From: Lysobacterales bacterium
Lineage (GTDB): Bacteria; Pseudomonadota; Gammaproteobacteria; Xanthomonadales; Rhodanobacteraceae
Assembly: GCA_017305135.1 (NCBI GenBank)
Contig: JAFKNA010000007.1
Span: 1 to 55,440, forward strand
Reading direction: 5' to 3'
Length of the DNA: 55,440 nucleotides
Made by a program: the position numbers and the translations under genes. Positions 8,254-16,301 of the stretch are shown piece after piece. Under the pieces are notes generated by a model. That model did not search any database. It had not been told where the DNA came from and saw only the letters and a list, made by a program, of their open reading frames with translations. Position 1 is the stretch's first letter, and every line of letters begins with the position of its first letter.

Positions 8254-8910
8254 TTAACTATCTCCGTTCTTTTTTCGGACCACCATATCCCCCATGCTAT
8301 CAATAAGGTCATCAAACGAGAAATTAATCTTTAGAGACATTAAAACGGCACCGCGAAATAACATCTCAGCAACCATATGCGGAGATCCAGAAACCTCCCC
8401 GTAAATCCATTTGCAAAAATATGCACCAACTGCACAATTTCTCTCTATTCCAAATGAATAGGCTAGCGAATCATACATGGCATACGTATACAATACAAAA
8501 TCGACGCCACTCTTTAGCTTAACAGAACCGGATAGTTCGAGGAATCTATCCCAAACTAATTCATTTTCATTTCGACAATCAGCAATCTCACTGCACGCCT
8601 TTAGAATAACTGATTTTGCTGCTGCTCCATTTCGACAATCACCAAACTCATCACACGCCTTTAGAAAAGTTGATTTTGCCGCCGCCAAAATATCTGGATC
8701 GACTGCATTCAATATGGTCGAGTATACACCATCGATATGCTCAACCAATAACTCTTCTCTACAATTATCTTTTTTGCACTTAAAATTAAGCGCTTGTGAA
8801 TAATATGGCGACTCTTCAGGACCATAAACCGCCTTTCTTACATCAATTTCAAGAGAACCCGCAGAAGCCACATTAGCTGTAACAAGGCATAAAATTACTA
8901 TTAATCTCAT
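8254..8910 (-). CDS. Candidate immunity protein of the RHS cassette (exported, AT-rich)
   Basis: 218 residues of a family I do not recognise. It opens with a signal peptide (MRLIVILCLVTANVASAGS), so the product is probably periplasmic. The mature part has several cysteines and an internal 20-residue duplication (AAKSTFLKACDEFGDCRNG / AAKSVILKACSEIADCRNE). Base composition is much more AT-rich than the surroundings, as in the 3' part of the RHS gene just upstream, so the two probably arrived together. I took the ATG 13 bp after the RHS stop because it starts the signal peptide; an ATG 10 codons earlier overlaps the RHS gene. Position directly after an RHS tip suggests an immunity protein; this is inference. 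Confidence 0.6.
   Translation of the reverse strand: MRLIVILCLVTANVASAGSLEIDVRKAVYGPEESPYYSQALNFKCKKDNCREELLVEHIDGVYSTILNAVDPDILAAAKSTFLKACDEFGDCRNGAAAKSVILKACSEIADCRNENELVWDRFLELSGSVKLKSGVDFVLYTYAMYDSLAYSFGIERNCAVGAYFCKWIYGEVSGSPHMVAEMLFRGAVLMSLKINFSFDDLIDSMGDMVVRKKNGDS
8569..8688. repeat. 60-bp tandem duplication inside the candidate immunity gene
   Basis: Two imperfect copies (8569-8628 and 8629-8688), each beginning CATTTCGACAATCA, encode the repeated 20-residue AAKS..LKAC.E..DCRN unit. The period is a multiple of three, so the frame is kept. Confidence 0.8.
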
Positions 8911-8923
8911 AAATTGCCACCAA

Positions 8924-10327
8924 TCATTGACACGGAACATTGCACAGCTTTACACCAAATGCCTGTCCAGGCTGGAGCCTAAGCGACGACCGAGGGAGCG
9001 CCCCTCCAGTCGGCATGCCAGGCAAATAAACCCTGAATGCATCACCCTTATCGAGCAGGAATACCGGTTTATTATAGGTATTGGAAACTTGCGTATCCCT
9101 GCGTGAGAAATAATCCTCGTACCATTCAATTGCATTCCCATGCGTATGGGTTAAATAAGAAACACTCCGATCACCTGGAGCAAACGTCCAGCCTATCTCT
9201 CCCATCTTGACCGGCGGCATCTCTTTGGAACTATATACGCCATTACTCAAATACCCAACGGTTCCATATTCATTTTCCAACCTATTTCTTCCTACAAGAT
9301 CAGAGTAAGCCGACTCCAGCATGTCCACCGGCAGCTGATCTTTGAATTTTTCAGGGATTCTGAATTTTCTTCCATGCCCCTCTTGCGAGGGGCCGGCCTC
9401 ATGGGCCATCCGATTAAATGCAAACCCAAACGAAGCCGTCACCGCCCCGTTCGCGAACTTCCCGCCCGCCAGCCGGGAGGCCGTGCCGCCCACCACGGCG
9501 ATGGCCACCGCCTGGAGCGGCGTGGAGTTGATGCCGCCCACCAGCGGCGTTGCCGCCTCGCCAAACCCCGCGCTTGCGAAGCCGTGCCCGAAGTTGCCGC
9601 CCTGCAGCTCCGACATCACACCGCCCGCCATGCCGTGGCTCAGCGTCTTCGCCGCGTAGCCCGACCAGCTCAGGCCGCTGCCCATGGCATTGTCCCATTC
9701 GGTGGCCTGCGCCCAGCCGGCGCCCTGGTAGTAGCTGCCGATGCCGAAGAAGATCCCCGACGACACCGCCCCGGCCGCCGCGCCCCGCAGCGTGCCGGTC
9801 TGCATCGCGCCGATCGTCGCCCCGCTCGCCATCGCCACGCCGTAGGCCGCGGCCGTATTGCCGGCTGCGTACATGCTGCCGGCCCAGCCGCCCGTGGCAT
9901 AGGTGAACACCGCCACCACCGCGATCTTGATCACCTCGCCCCACGAGATGTAGCCGCTCGGGTCGGTGTAGTACAGCGGGTTGTTGAAGCCGTAGCTGTA
10001 GCGGTTCCAGCTCTGCAGGTCGCCCGGGCTCTGCACGAACGGGTCCGCCTGCACCGCCATCTCGTGGCCGGTGTAGCCCTGCGTCGTGCTCGCCCGCAGC
10101 ATCTCCTCCAGGCTCGTATTCCACGGCATCGGCGAGCCCCACGTCGCCGTGTCGCGCCGCTCGCCCCAGGCGTCGAAGCTCGCCGGCAACGCCCCGTTCA
10201 CCGGCTCCAGCGTCATCGCGCCCAGTACCTGGTCGATGCGACACCCATACGCGGTCACGGTGGCTCTTTCCAAGTGCGTCGATTTCCTTTGGGCGGCCGA
10301 GCTGGCCCCGGACGGGTTCTCACACAC
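8924..10327 (-). CDS. Orphan RHS tip protein with DUF4329-like C-terminal domain
   Basis: 467 residues. The first ~30 come from non-RHS sequence and there is no secretion domain or full YD-repeat shell, so this is an orphan module. It contains the RHS core box (NRYSYGFNNPLYYTDPSGYI), a Gly/Ala-rich hydrophobic linker typical of RHS tips (GGVMSELQGGNFGHGFASAGF, GGKFANGAVTASFGFAFN), and then an AT-rich terminal domain from about residue 320. That domain resembles DUF4329: NEYGTVGYLSNGVYS, then H394-T-H396-G and S408-R-R-D411, a JAB/MPN-like metal-ligand pattern, then NKPVFLLDKGDAFRVY. Its likely activity is a metal-dependent hydrolase, unproven. The GTG start is weak and expression uncertain. 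Confidence 0.75.
   Translation of the reverse strand: MCENPSGASSAAQRKSTHLERATVTAYGCRIDQVLGAMTLEPVNGALPASFDAWGERRDTATWGSPMPWNTSLEEMLRASTTQGYTGHEMAVQADPFVQSPGDLQSWNRYSYGFNNPLYYTDPSGYISWGEVIKIAVVAVFTYATGGWAGSMYAAGNTAAAYGVAMASGATIGAMQTGTLRGAAAGAVSSGIFFGIGSYYQGAGWAQATEWDNAMGSGLSWSGYAAKTLSHGMAGGVMSELQGGNFGHGFASAGFGEAATPLVGGINSTPLQAVAIAVVGGTASRLAGGKFANGAVTASFGFAFNRMAHEAGPSQEGHGRKFRIPEKFKDQLPVDMLESAYSDLVGRNRLENEYGTVGYLSNGVYSSKEMPPVKMGEIGWTFAPGDRSVSYLTHTHGNAIEWYEDYFSRRDTQVSNTYNKPVFLLDKGDAFRVYLPGMPTGGALPRSSLRLQPGQAFGVKLCNVPCQ
9900..10239. repeat. Direct repeat copy B of the RHS core box
   Basis: Partner of the copy at 7350-7689, in the same orientation. RHS similarity stops abruptly at the right end of this copy; beyond it lies unrelated sequence, whereas copy A continues into more RHS core. 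Confidence 0.9.
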
Positions 10328-10351
10328 TGTCGCACAGGGTGCGCTCCTACG
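10328..10351. repeat. REP-like element (CGCACAGGGTGCGCTCCTAC type)
   Basis: A palindrome-like unit with arms GCGCAC/GTGCGC, the same as the units near 49991-50014 and 50099-50122. It lies in the ~165-bp gap between the RHS orphan and the amidohydrolase gene, in which I see no gene. Confidence 0.6.
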
Positions 10352-10493
10352 CGCCCGTCCCGACGCTCTTGAGGCGGGATACGGGATCTGGAGGCGCCGC
10401 CACGAGGGCGCTAGGCGCCGGGACTTTCGGCCCGCTCCGGCGGGCGCGGGTTTCGCCTAGCATGCCGCTCATTTCCCTGACGGACCCTCCGCC

Positions 10494-13400
10494 ATGCCCT
10501 TCCTGCGCCGCGCCGCCCTGGCGGCCTCGCTCGTGCTTGCCTGCTGCCCCGCGTTCGCCCTCGCCAAGGAGCCGCCGAAGTGGGACGTGAACGCCGCCCA
10601 CGGCCCGACCAAAACCATCCGCTTCAGCACGGACGAGGGCACCTGGCTGGACCTGGATGTCAGCCCCGACGGGCGCAGCATCGTGTTCTCGATGCTGGGC
10701 GATCTCTACCTGCTGCCGATCGAGGGCGGTACGGCACGGCGCATCAGCTCCGGGCCGGCCTGGGAGGTGCAGCCGCGCTTCTCGCCCGACGGGCGCGAGA
10801 TCGCCTTCACCTCCGACCGCGGCGGCGGCAACAACATCTGGCGCATGCCGGTCGCGGGTGGCACGCCGGTGGCGGTCACCAGTGAGGACTTCCGCCTGCT
10901 CAACAATCCCGCCTGGTCGCCGGATGGCCAGTACCTGGTCGCGCGCAAGCACTTCACCGGCGAGCGCTCGCTCGGTGCCGGCGAACTGTGGATGTACCAC
11001 CGCGCGGGCGGCGCGGGCCTGCAGCTCACCAAGCAGAAGAACGACCAGCAGGACCTCGGTGAGCCCGCCTACAGCCCGGACGGGCGTTGGGTCTACTACT
11101 CCGAGGACGTCAGCGAAGGCCCCTACTTCCAGTACAACAAGAATCCACATGACCTGATCTACGCCATCAAGCGCCTCGATCGCGAGACCGGCGACACCGA
11201 GACGGTGGTGGCGACGCCAGGTGGCGCGGTGCGTCCGCAGCCCTCGCCGGACGGCCATACGCTGGCCTTCGTCAAGCGCGTGCGCGAGAAGAGCGTGCTG
11301 CACCTGGTCGATCTCGAGTCGGGACAGGTGCGCCCGCTGTGGGATGGCCTCTCCCACGACATGCAGGAGGCCTGGGCGATCTTCGGACCCTACGCGAACT
11401 TCGCCTGGACGCCGGACTCCGCCGCGCTGGTGATCTGGGCGCAGGGCAAGCTCTGGCGCGTCGACGCCGCCACCGGCACGCCCGCCAACATCCCCTTCAC
11501 GGCCGCCGTCGAGCAGACCGTGACCGCGCCGCTGCGCTTCGAGCAGACGCTCGAGCGCGGCAGCTTCCAGCCGAAGATGATTCGCGACGTCGCCACCAGC
11601 CCGGACGGGCGGACCCTGGTGTTCCACGCCGTCGGCCAGCTTTGGACGAAATCGCTGCCGGACGGCGCGCCGCGCCGCCTGACGGCGGAGTCGGCACAGT
11701 TCGAGTACCAGCCCGCGTTCAGCGCCGATGGCCGCAAGCTCCTCTACACCACCTGGTCGGATGGTGGCCAGGGCGCCATCCAACAGCGCGACCTCGCCAG
11801 CGGCAGCACGCAGACCCTGACCCGCCAGCCCGGCTTCTACTACGGCCCGCGCTGGTCGCCGGACGGGCGCCACATCGTCTACGCCAAGACCTCCGGCGGC
11901 TCCATCACCGGCAACCTCAACTCGGGCGAAACCGGCATCTACCTGATGCCGGCCGACGGCGGCGAGGCGCGCCGCATCGCGAAGTCCGGCGGCGATCCGC
12001 AGTTCTCGGCCGACGGCAAACGCGTCTTCTACCTGGCCGGTGGCGGCCTGAAGAAGAAGCTGATGGGCGTCGGCGTGCACGGGGAGGCGCCGCGGGAGGT
12101 CTTCGACCTCAAGTACGTCGATTTCGTCAGCATCAGCCCGGACGGGCGCTGGGTCGCCTTCACCGAGCTCTTCAACGCCTACGTCGCACCGATGCCGCAG
12201 ACCGGCGGCTCGATCGAACTCTCGAAGGACACCAAGGCGATTCCCGTCAGCCAGGTGAGCCGCGAAGTCGGCTCCTACCTGCACTGGTCGGCGGACTCGA
12301 AGTCGCTGCACTGGATGGTCGGGCGCGAATACCACACGCGCGAGCTGAAGGACGCCTTCGCCTTCGTGCCGGGCGCGCCGAAGGACCTGCCCAAGCCCGG
12401 CAGCGACAAGGGTATCGACGTTGGGCTCACGCTGCCGATGGATGCGCCGGGCGAGCGCTTCGCCTTCACCAACGCGCGCATCATCACCATGAAGGGCGCC
12501 GCCAGCGGCCAGCAGGAGATCATCGACAACGGCACCCTGCTGGTCGATGGCGACCGCATCGCCGCGGTCGGGCGTGACGTCGCCATCCCGCCCGGCACGC
12601 GCGTGATCGACGCCAGCGGCAAGACCATCGCCCCGGGCTACGTCGATGCGCACGCGCACGCCAACCACTTCTTCAGCGGCGTGGTGCCGCAGGCGAACTG
12701 GGCCTACTACACCAACCTCGCCTTCGGCATCACCACCATGCACGACCCTTCGGCGACCACCGAGACCGTGTTCTCGCAGGCCGAGCTGGTGAAGGCCGGC
12801 ACCATGGTCGGGCCACGCGTGTTCTCCACCGGCTCGATCCTCTACGGCGCCGACGGCGACTTCAAGGTGGTCATCGATTCGCTCGACGACGCCCGCCTGC
12901 ACCTCTCGCGCATGAAGGCGAGCGGCGCGTTCTCGGTCAAGAGCTACAACCAGCCGCGGCGCGAGCAGCACCAGCAGATCAACCAGGCCGCGCGCGAGCT
13001 CGGCATGCTGGTGGTCGAGGAAGGCGGCTCCACCCTCAACCACAACCTGCCGATGATCCTCGATGGCGTCACCAGCATCGAGCACAACCTGCCGGTCGCG
13101 CCGCTCTACAAGGACGTGGTGAACCTGTGGAAGGAAACCGACGTGCGCAACACGCCGACGCTGGTGGTCAACTACGGCGGACTCTCCGGCGAGTACTACT
13201 GGTATGCACGCGACAACGTGTGGGAGGACAAGAAGCTCAATCGCTTCTTCCCGCGCGAGACGCTGGACGCGCGTTCCATCCGCCGCGAGACCGCACCGGA
13301 ATGGGACTACTCCTACCGGCAGACCGCCGCCGCCGCGAAGAAGCTGCGCGACGCCGGCGTGAAGATCCAGGTCGGCGGCCACGGCCAGTTGCAGGGACTT

Positions 13401-13781
13401 TCCGCCAACTGGGAGATATGGATGCTGGCCCAGGGCGGCTTCACGAACTGGGAAGCACTCCGCGCCGCCACCTTCGATGGCGCCGACATGCTCGGCCTGT
13501 CGCGCGACATCGGCTCGCTGGAGCCCGGCAAGCGCGCCGACTTCGTCGTCCTCAACACCAACCCGCTGGAGGACATCCGTGCCACCGCCGACACCCGCTA
13601 CGTGGCGGTCAACGGGCGCGTGTTCGACGTCGACGCGGACATGGCCGAGGTCGGTGGCCAGGGCCGCCCGGCGCCGGTCTTCTATTGGCAGCGCCACCAT
13701 GACGGGCGCAGCTTCGGCGCCGAGTTCGGACCGACCGCGCTCTGCCATTGCCCGAAATCGGGCGCGCGGCACCGCCACTGA
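10494..13781 (+). CDS. Exported amidohydrolase fused to TolB-like beta-propeller
   Basis: 1095 residues. A signal peptide (MPFLRRAALAASLVLACCPAFALA) is followed by about 11 PD40/WD40-like repeats of the form [FWYI]SPDGR..V[FY] up to residue ~610, enough for one or two propellers. The C-terminal half is an amidohydrolase-superfamily TIM barrel. It shows the NGTLLVDGDRIAAVGRDV entry strand, the metal-binding VDAHAHANHF near residue 720, and the terminal LGLSRDIGSLEPGKRADFVVLNTNPLEDI. It probably acts in the periplasm; the substrate is unknown (imidazolonepropionase- and dipeptidase-like relatives). A second exported amidohydrolase follows 90 bp downstream. Confidence 0.88.
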   Translation: MPFLRRAALAASLVLACCPAFALAKEPPKWDVNAAHGPTKTIRFSTDEGTWLDLDVSPDGRSIVFSMLGDLYLLPIEGGTARRISSGPAWEVQPRFSPDGREIAFTSDRGGGNNIWRMPVAGGTPVAVTSEDFRLLNNPAWSPDGQYLVARKHFTGERSLGAGELWMYHRAGGAGLQLTKQKNDQQDLGEPAYSPDGRWVYYSEDVSEGPYFQYNKNPHDLIYAIKRLDRETGDTETVVATPGGAVRPQPSPDGHTLAFVKRVREKSVLHLVDLESGQVRPLWDGLSHDMQEAWAIFGPYANFAWTPDSAALVIWAQGKLWRVDAATGTPANIPFTAAVEQTVTAPLRFEQTLERGSFQPKMIRDVATSPDGRTLVFHAVGQLWTKSLPDGAPRRLTAESAQFEYQPAFSADGRKLLYTTWSDGGQGAIQQRDLASGSTQTLTRQPGFYYGPRWSPDGRHIVYAKTSGGSITGNLNSGETGIYLMPADGGEARRIAKSGGDPQFSADGKRVFYLAGGGLKKKLMGVGVHGEAPREVFDLKYVDFVSISPDGRWVAFTELFNAYVAPMPQTGGSIELSKDTKAIPVSQVSREVGSYLHWSADSKSLHWMVGREYHTRELKDAFAFVPGAPKDLPKPGSDKGIDVGLTLPMDAPGERFAFTNARIITMKGAASGQQEIIDNGTLLVDGDRIAAVGRDVAIPPGTRVIDASGKTIAPGYVDAHAHANHFFSGVVPQANWAYYTNLAFGITTMHDPSATTETVFSQAELVKAGTMVGPRVFSTGSILYGADGDFKVVIDSLDDARLHLSRMKASGAFSVKSYNQPRREQHQQINQAARELGMLVVEEGGSTLNHNLPMILDGVTSIEHNLPVAPLYKDVVNLWKETDVRNTPTLVVNYGGLSGEYYWYARDNVWEDKKLNRFFPRETLDARSIRRETAPEWDYSYRQTAAAAKKLRDAGVKIQVGGHGQLQGLSANWEIWMLAQGGFTNWEALRAATFDGADMLGLSRDIGSLEPGKRADFVVLNTNPLEDIRATADTRYVAVNGRVFDVDADMAEVGGQGRPAPVFYWQRHHDGRSFGAEFGPTALCHCPKSGARHRH

Positions 13782-13872
13782 GGCGGGCCTCTCGCACGGC
13801 CGCGCTGCCGTCGGACGCGGCCACCGGCATACTCCGTCGTTTCGACGTTGATTGACCACGGTGACAGCGGAC

Positions 13873-15669
13873 ATGACGACATGGGGCGGAAAATGCCTGG
13901 CCGGACTGGCGGGGCTGGCGATGGCGGGCATGACGGTGGCCGCGCCACCGGACCAGGTATTCATCAACGCCAAGGTATTCACCGCGGATGCGGCGCGGCC
14001 CGAGGCCACGGCGTTCGCGGTGCGTGAGGGTCGCTTCCTCGCCGTCGGCACAAGCGCCGAGGTGCTGGCCGCGGCCGGCAAGGAGGCCCGGGTGACCGAT
14101 CTTGGCGGCCGGCGGATCGTGCCGGGCCTGGTCGATGCGCACTCGCACGCGATCTTCGCGGGACTCGCCGCGCAGGCGCCCAACCTCGAGGACGCGGCGC
14201 TCCCGCGCGCGGAGCTGGCGCGCCGCGTCGATGCGATGGCCGCGGCGGCCGCGGCGGATGCGCAGGCGCCGTTCGTGGTGTTTGGCGTGAACCCCGCCGC
14301 GTGGTCGGATCCCGCCGCCCTCGTCCGGCACTTCGATGCCGGCGCGTGGGCGCGCCGCCCGCTGCTGCTGATGGGATCGGACTATCACACCGGCTGGGCC
14401 AACGGCGCGATGCGTGCGAAGGCCGGGATCGATGCGAAGCGGGTGCGGCGGCTCGACCGCAGCGAGCGGCACACCATCGGCGTGGATGCCGACGGCGCCC
14501 CGAACGGCGTACTGATCGATGCGGGCCTCGACCTCGTCACCATCCACCTGCCCCGGCCCGCCGCGCCAGCGCTGCTCGAGGCCGCACGCTTCGCCGTCGC
14601 GCAGAACCACCGCCATGGCATCACCGCGTGGATGGATCCGGCCGCCAACGCCGGACCCGGCGAGGCACTGTTCTCGCGCGCGCCGGGCAGCACCGGGACC
14701 GGCATCCTGCCGGCGTACCGCGCGCTGGCCGAGGCCGGCGGCCTCGGCGCGCACGTGGCGGCCCTGCTGGTGGCGAGCCCGCGCGCCGGTGCCGCCGAAC
14801 TCGACCGCCTCGAAACCGTGCGCGCGCAGTTCCGCGACGTTCCGAACCTCAGCCTGCCCGGCATCAAGATCTTCGCCGACGGCGTGCTCGAATACCCGGC
14901 GCAGAGCGCCGCCCTGCTCGGCAGCTACCGGAACTCGGGCGAGCACGGCCAGATGCTGCTTGAAGGCGGCCCGCTCGCGGCGCTGGTCGATGCCGCCGAT
15001 GCGCGCGGCTGGCTGGTGCACATCCACGCCCTCGGCGACCGCGCGGTCAGGCTGTCGCTGGATGCGGTTGCCGCCGCGCGCGGGAAGCGCGCCAGCGGTG
15101 TGCCGCACTCGATCACCCACCTGCAACTGGTCGATCCGGCCGATTACCCGCGTTTCGCCAACACCGGCGCCATCGCCGTGATGCAGCTGCACTGGGCCGA
15201 GCTCGACAACTACCTGATCGACCTCGTCAAACCGTACATCGGCGACACGGCATTCCAGGGCCAGTACCCGGCGCGCTCCCTGCAGAAGGCCGGCGCCATC
15301 ATCGCCGGCGCCAGCGACTGGCCGATCTCGACCAACAACCCGTGGGAGGCGATGCACCACGGCATGACGCGCGGTGGGCCGGGTGGCGGTCTCAACGCCG
15401 CCGAGCGACTGGATCGCGAGACGATGCTGCTCGCCTACACCCGCCACGCCGCCACGGCGATCGGTCTTGGCGAGCGCATTGGCGTGATCGCGTCCGGGCG
15501 GCAGGCGGACTTCGTGGTGCTGGATCGCGACGTGCTGGCGGTCGACGTCGAATCCCTGCGCGCGACCCGGGTGCTGCAGACCTGGTTCGGCGGGCGCGCG
15601 GTGTTCACGTCGGCGGATGCGCCCGCCCCGGTCGGACCCACTCGCGCCGAAACCGCGGCGGGTGGCTGA
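13873..15669 (+). CDS. Exported YtcJ-like amidohydrolase
   Basis: 598 residues. A signal-like N-terminus (MTTWGGKCLAGLAGLAMAGMTVAAPP) is followed by VFINAKVFTADAARPEATAFAVREGRFLAVG and GRRIVPGLVDAHSHAIFAG, the metal-ligand HxH of the amidohydrolase_3/YtcJ group. Later come HIHALGDRAVRLSLDAV and SDWPISTNNPWEAMHHGMTR, also family signatures. It is likely a metal-dependent hydrolase of N-acyl or cyclic amide substrates, periplasmic if the signal works. In-frame TTG and GTG codons lie 7 and 4 codons upstream; the ATG was preferred because it starts the signal peptide. It probably shares a transcript with the propeller amidohydrolase. Confidence 0.85.
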   Translation: MTTWGGKCLAGLAGLAMAGMTVAAPPDQVFINAKVFTADAARPEATAFAVREGRFLAVGTSAEVLAAAGKEARVTDLGGRRIVPGLVDAHSHAIFAGLAAQAPNLEDAALPRAELARRVDAMAAAAAADAQAPFVVFGVNPAAWSDPAALVRHFDAGAWARRPLLLMGSDYHTGWANGAMRAKAGIDAKRVRRLDRSERHTIGVDADGAPNGVLIDAGLDLVTIHLPRPAAPALLEAARFAVAQNHRHGITAWMDPAANAGPGEALFSRAPGSTGTGILPAYRALAEAGGLGAHVAALLVASPRAGAAELDRLETVRAQFRDVPNLSLPGIKIFADGVLEYPAQSAALLGSYRNSGEHGQMLLEGGPLAALVDAADARGWLVHIHALGDRAVRLSLDAVAAARGKRASGVPHSITHLQLVDPADYPRFANTGAIAVMQLHWAELDNYLIDLVKPYIGDTAFQGQYPARSLQKAGAIIAGASDWPISTNNPWEAMHHGMTRGGPGGGLNAAERLDRETMLLAYTRHAATAIGLGERIGVIASGRQADFVVLDRDVLAVDVESLRATRVLQTWFGGRAVFTSADAPAPVGPTRAETAAGG

Positions 15670-15933
15670 CCGCAGCTGGCAGTTGCGCGTCCCGCGTCGC
15701 GTCGGCCTCGCCATCGCCGCCGAATCGCGACGGCGACGGGCGGATAGTCGTGCATTGGCGCGAAGCGAACCGTTCCACGACGATAACATCCTGTTCACCG
15801 ACGTTCACATATACTTAATTGATTTCGCCCCGACCCGACATGTGACCGGCCCGCTCTCTCCCGCCGTTCACCGGGATTCCCCGCCCAGCACCACCCTCAT
15901 TACGGAGAGGATCGCACCAGCCCAGGAGTCTTC

Positions 15934-16188
15934 ATGTCCAACCCGACCGCAACGACCGAGCGCGCTTCCACTTCGCGACTGTTCGCCCCTTCGCGGGGCA
16001 AGAAGCCCGCGACCGAGCTGACCAGCGCGCGCATCGCCGCCGACATCGCCGCCTTCAAGAAGCGCGGCGGCAAGATCGAGAAACTGGGCGTCACGCCCTA
16101 CCGACCCTACGTGTCGAGCGCATTCCGCTCGCGGGCGAGCGCCCGACGCCAGGCGGCCCCGAACACGTCCGACGCCAAGTCATCCTGA
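15934..16188 (+). CDS. Small basic protein of unknown function
   Basis: 84 residues, rich in Lys, Arg, Ala and Ser (pI clearly basic). The central segment ELTSARIAADIAAFKKRGGKIEKLGVTPYRPY looks structured (a helix then a short beta turn), while both ends look disordered. No family was recognised with confidence. Its 264-bp upstream gap is more AT-rich near 15806-15830 (ACATATACTTAATTGATTT), where a promoter could lie. It converges on glnE, separated by a strong hairpin. Confidence 0.6.
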   Translation: MSNPTATTERASTSRLFAPSRGKKPATELTSARIAADIAAFKKRGGKIEKLGVTPYRPYVSSAFRSRASARRQAAPNTSDAKSS

Positions 16189-16249
16189 GTCCGCGGCCGC
16201 GCGCCGGCGACTGAAGCCAGCGGCGCGGAGAATCCGCAACTCCTTCCTT

Positions 16250-16274
16250 CCCGGCAGGCCGCGCGCCTGCCGGG
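16250..16274. terminator. Perfect 10-bp hairpin between convergent genes
   Basis: CCCGGCAGGC / GCCTGCCGGG around a 5-nt loop, placed between the small basic gene and the end of glnE. No T-run follows, so termination is plausible but not assured. Confidence 0.55.
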
Positions 16275-16301
16275 CTCCTGCTGCCGAGACGATGCCGCAG
16301 C

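Noticed and set aside
10347-14183. 1278-codon minus-strand frame over the amidohydrolases
   Set aside because: Composition is that of an antisense frame; both plus-strand genes have signal peptides and catalytic motifs.
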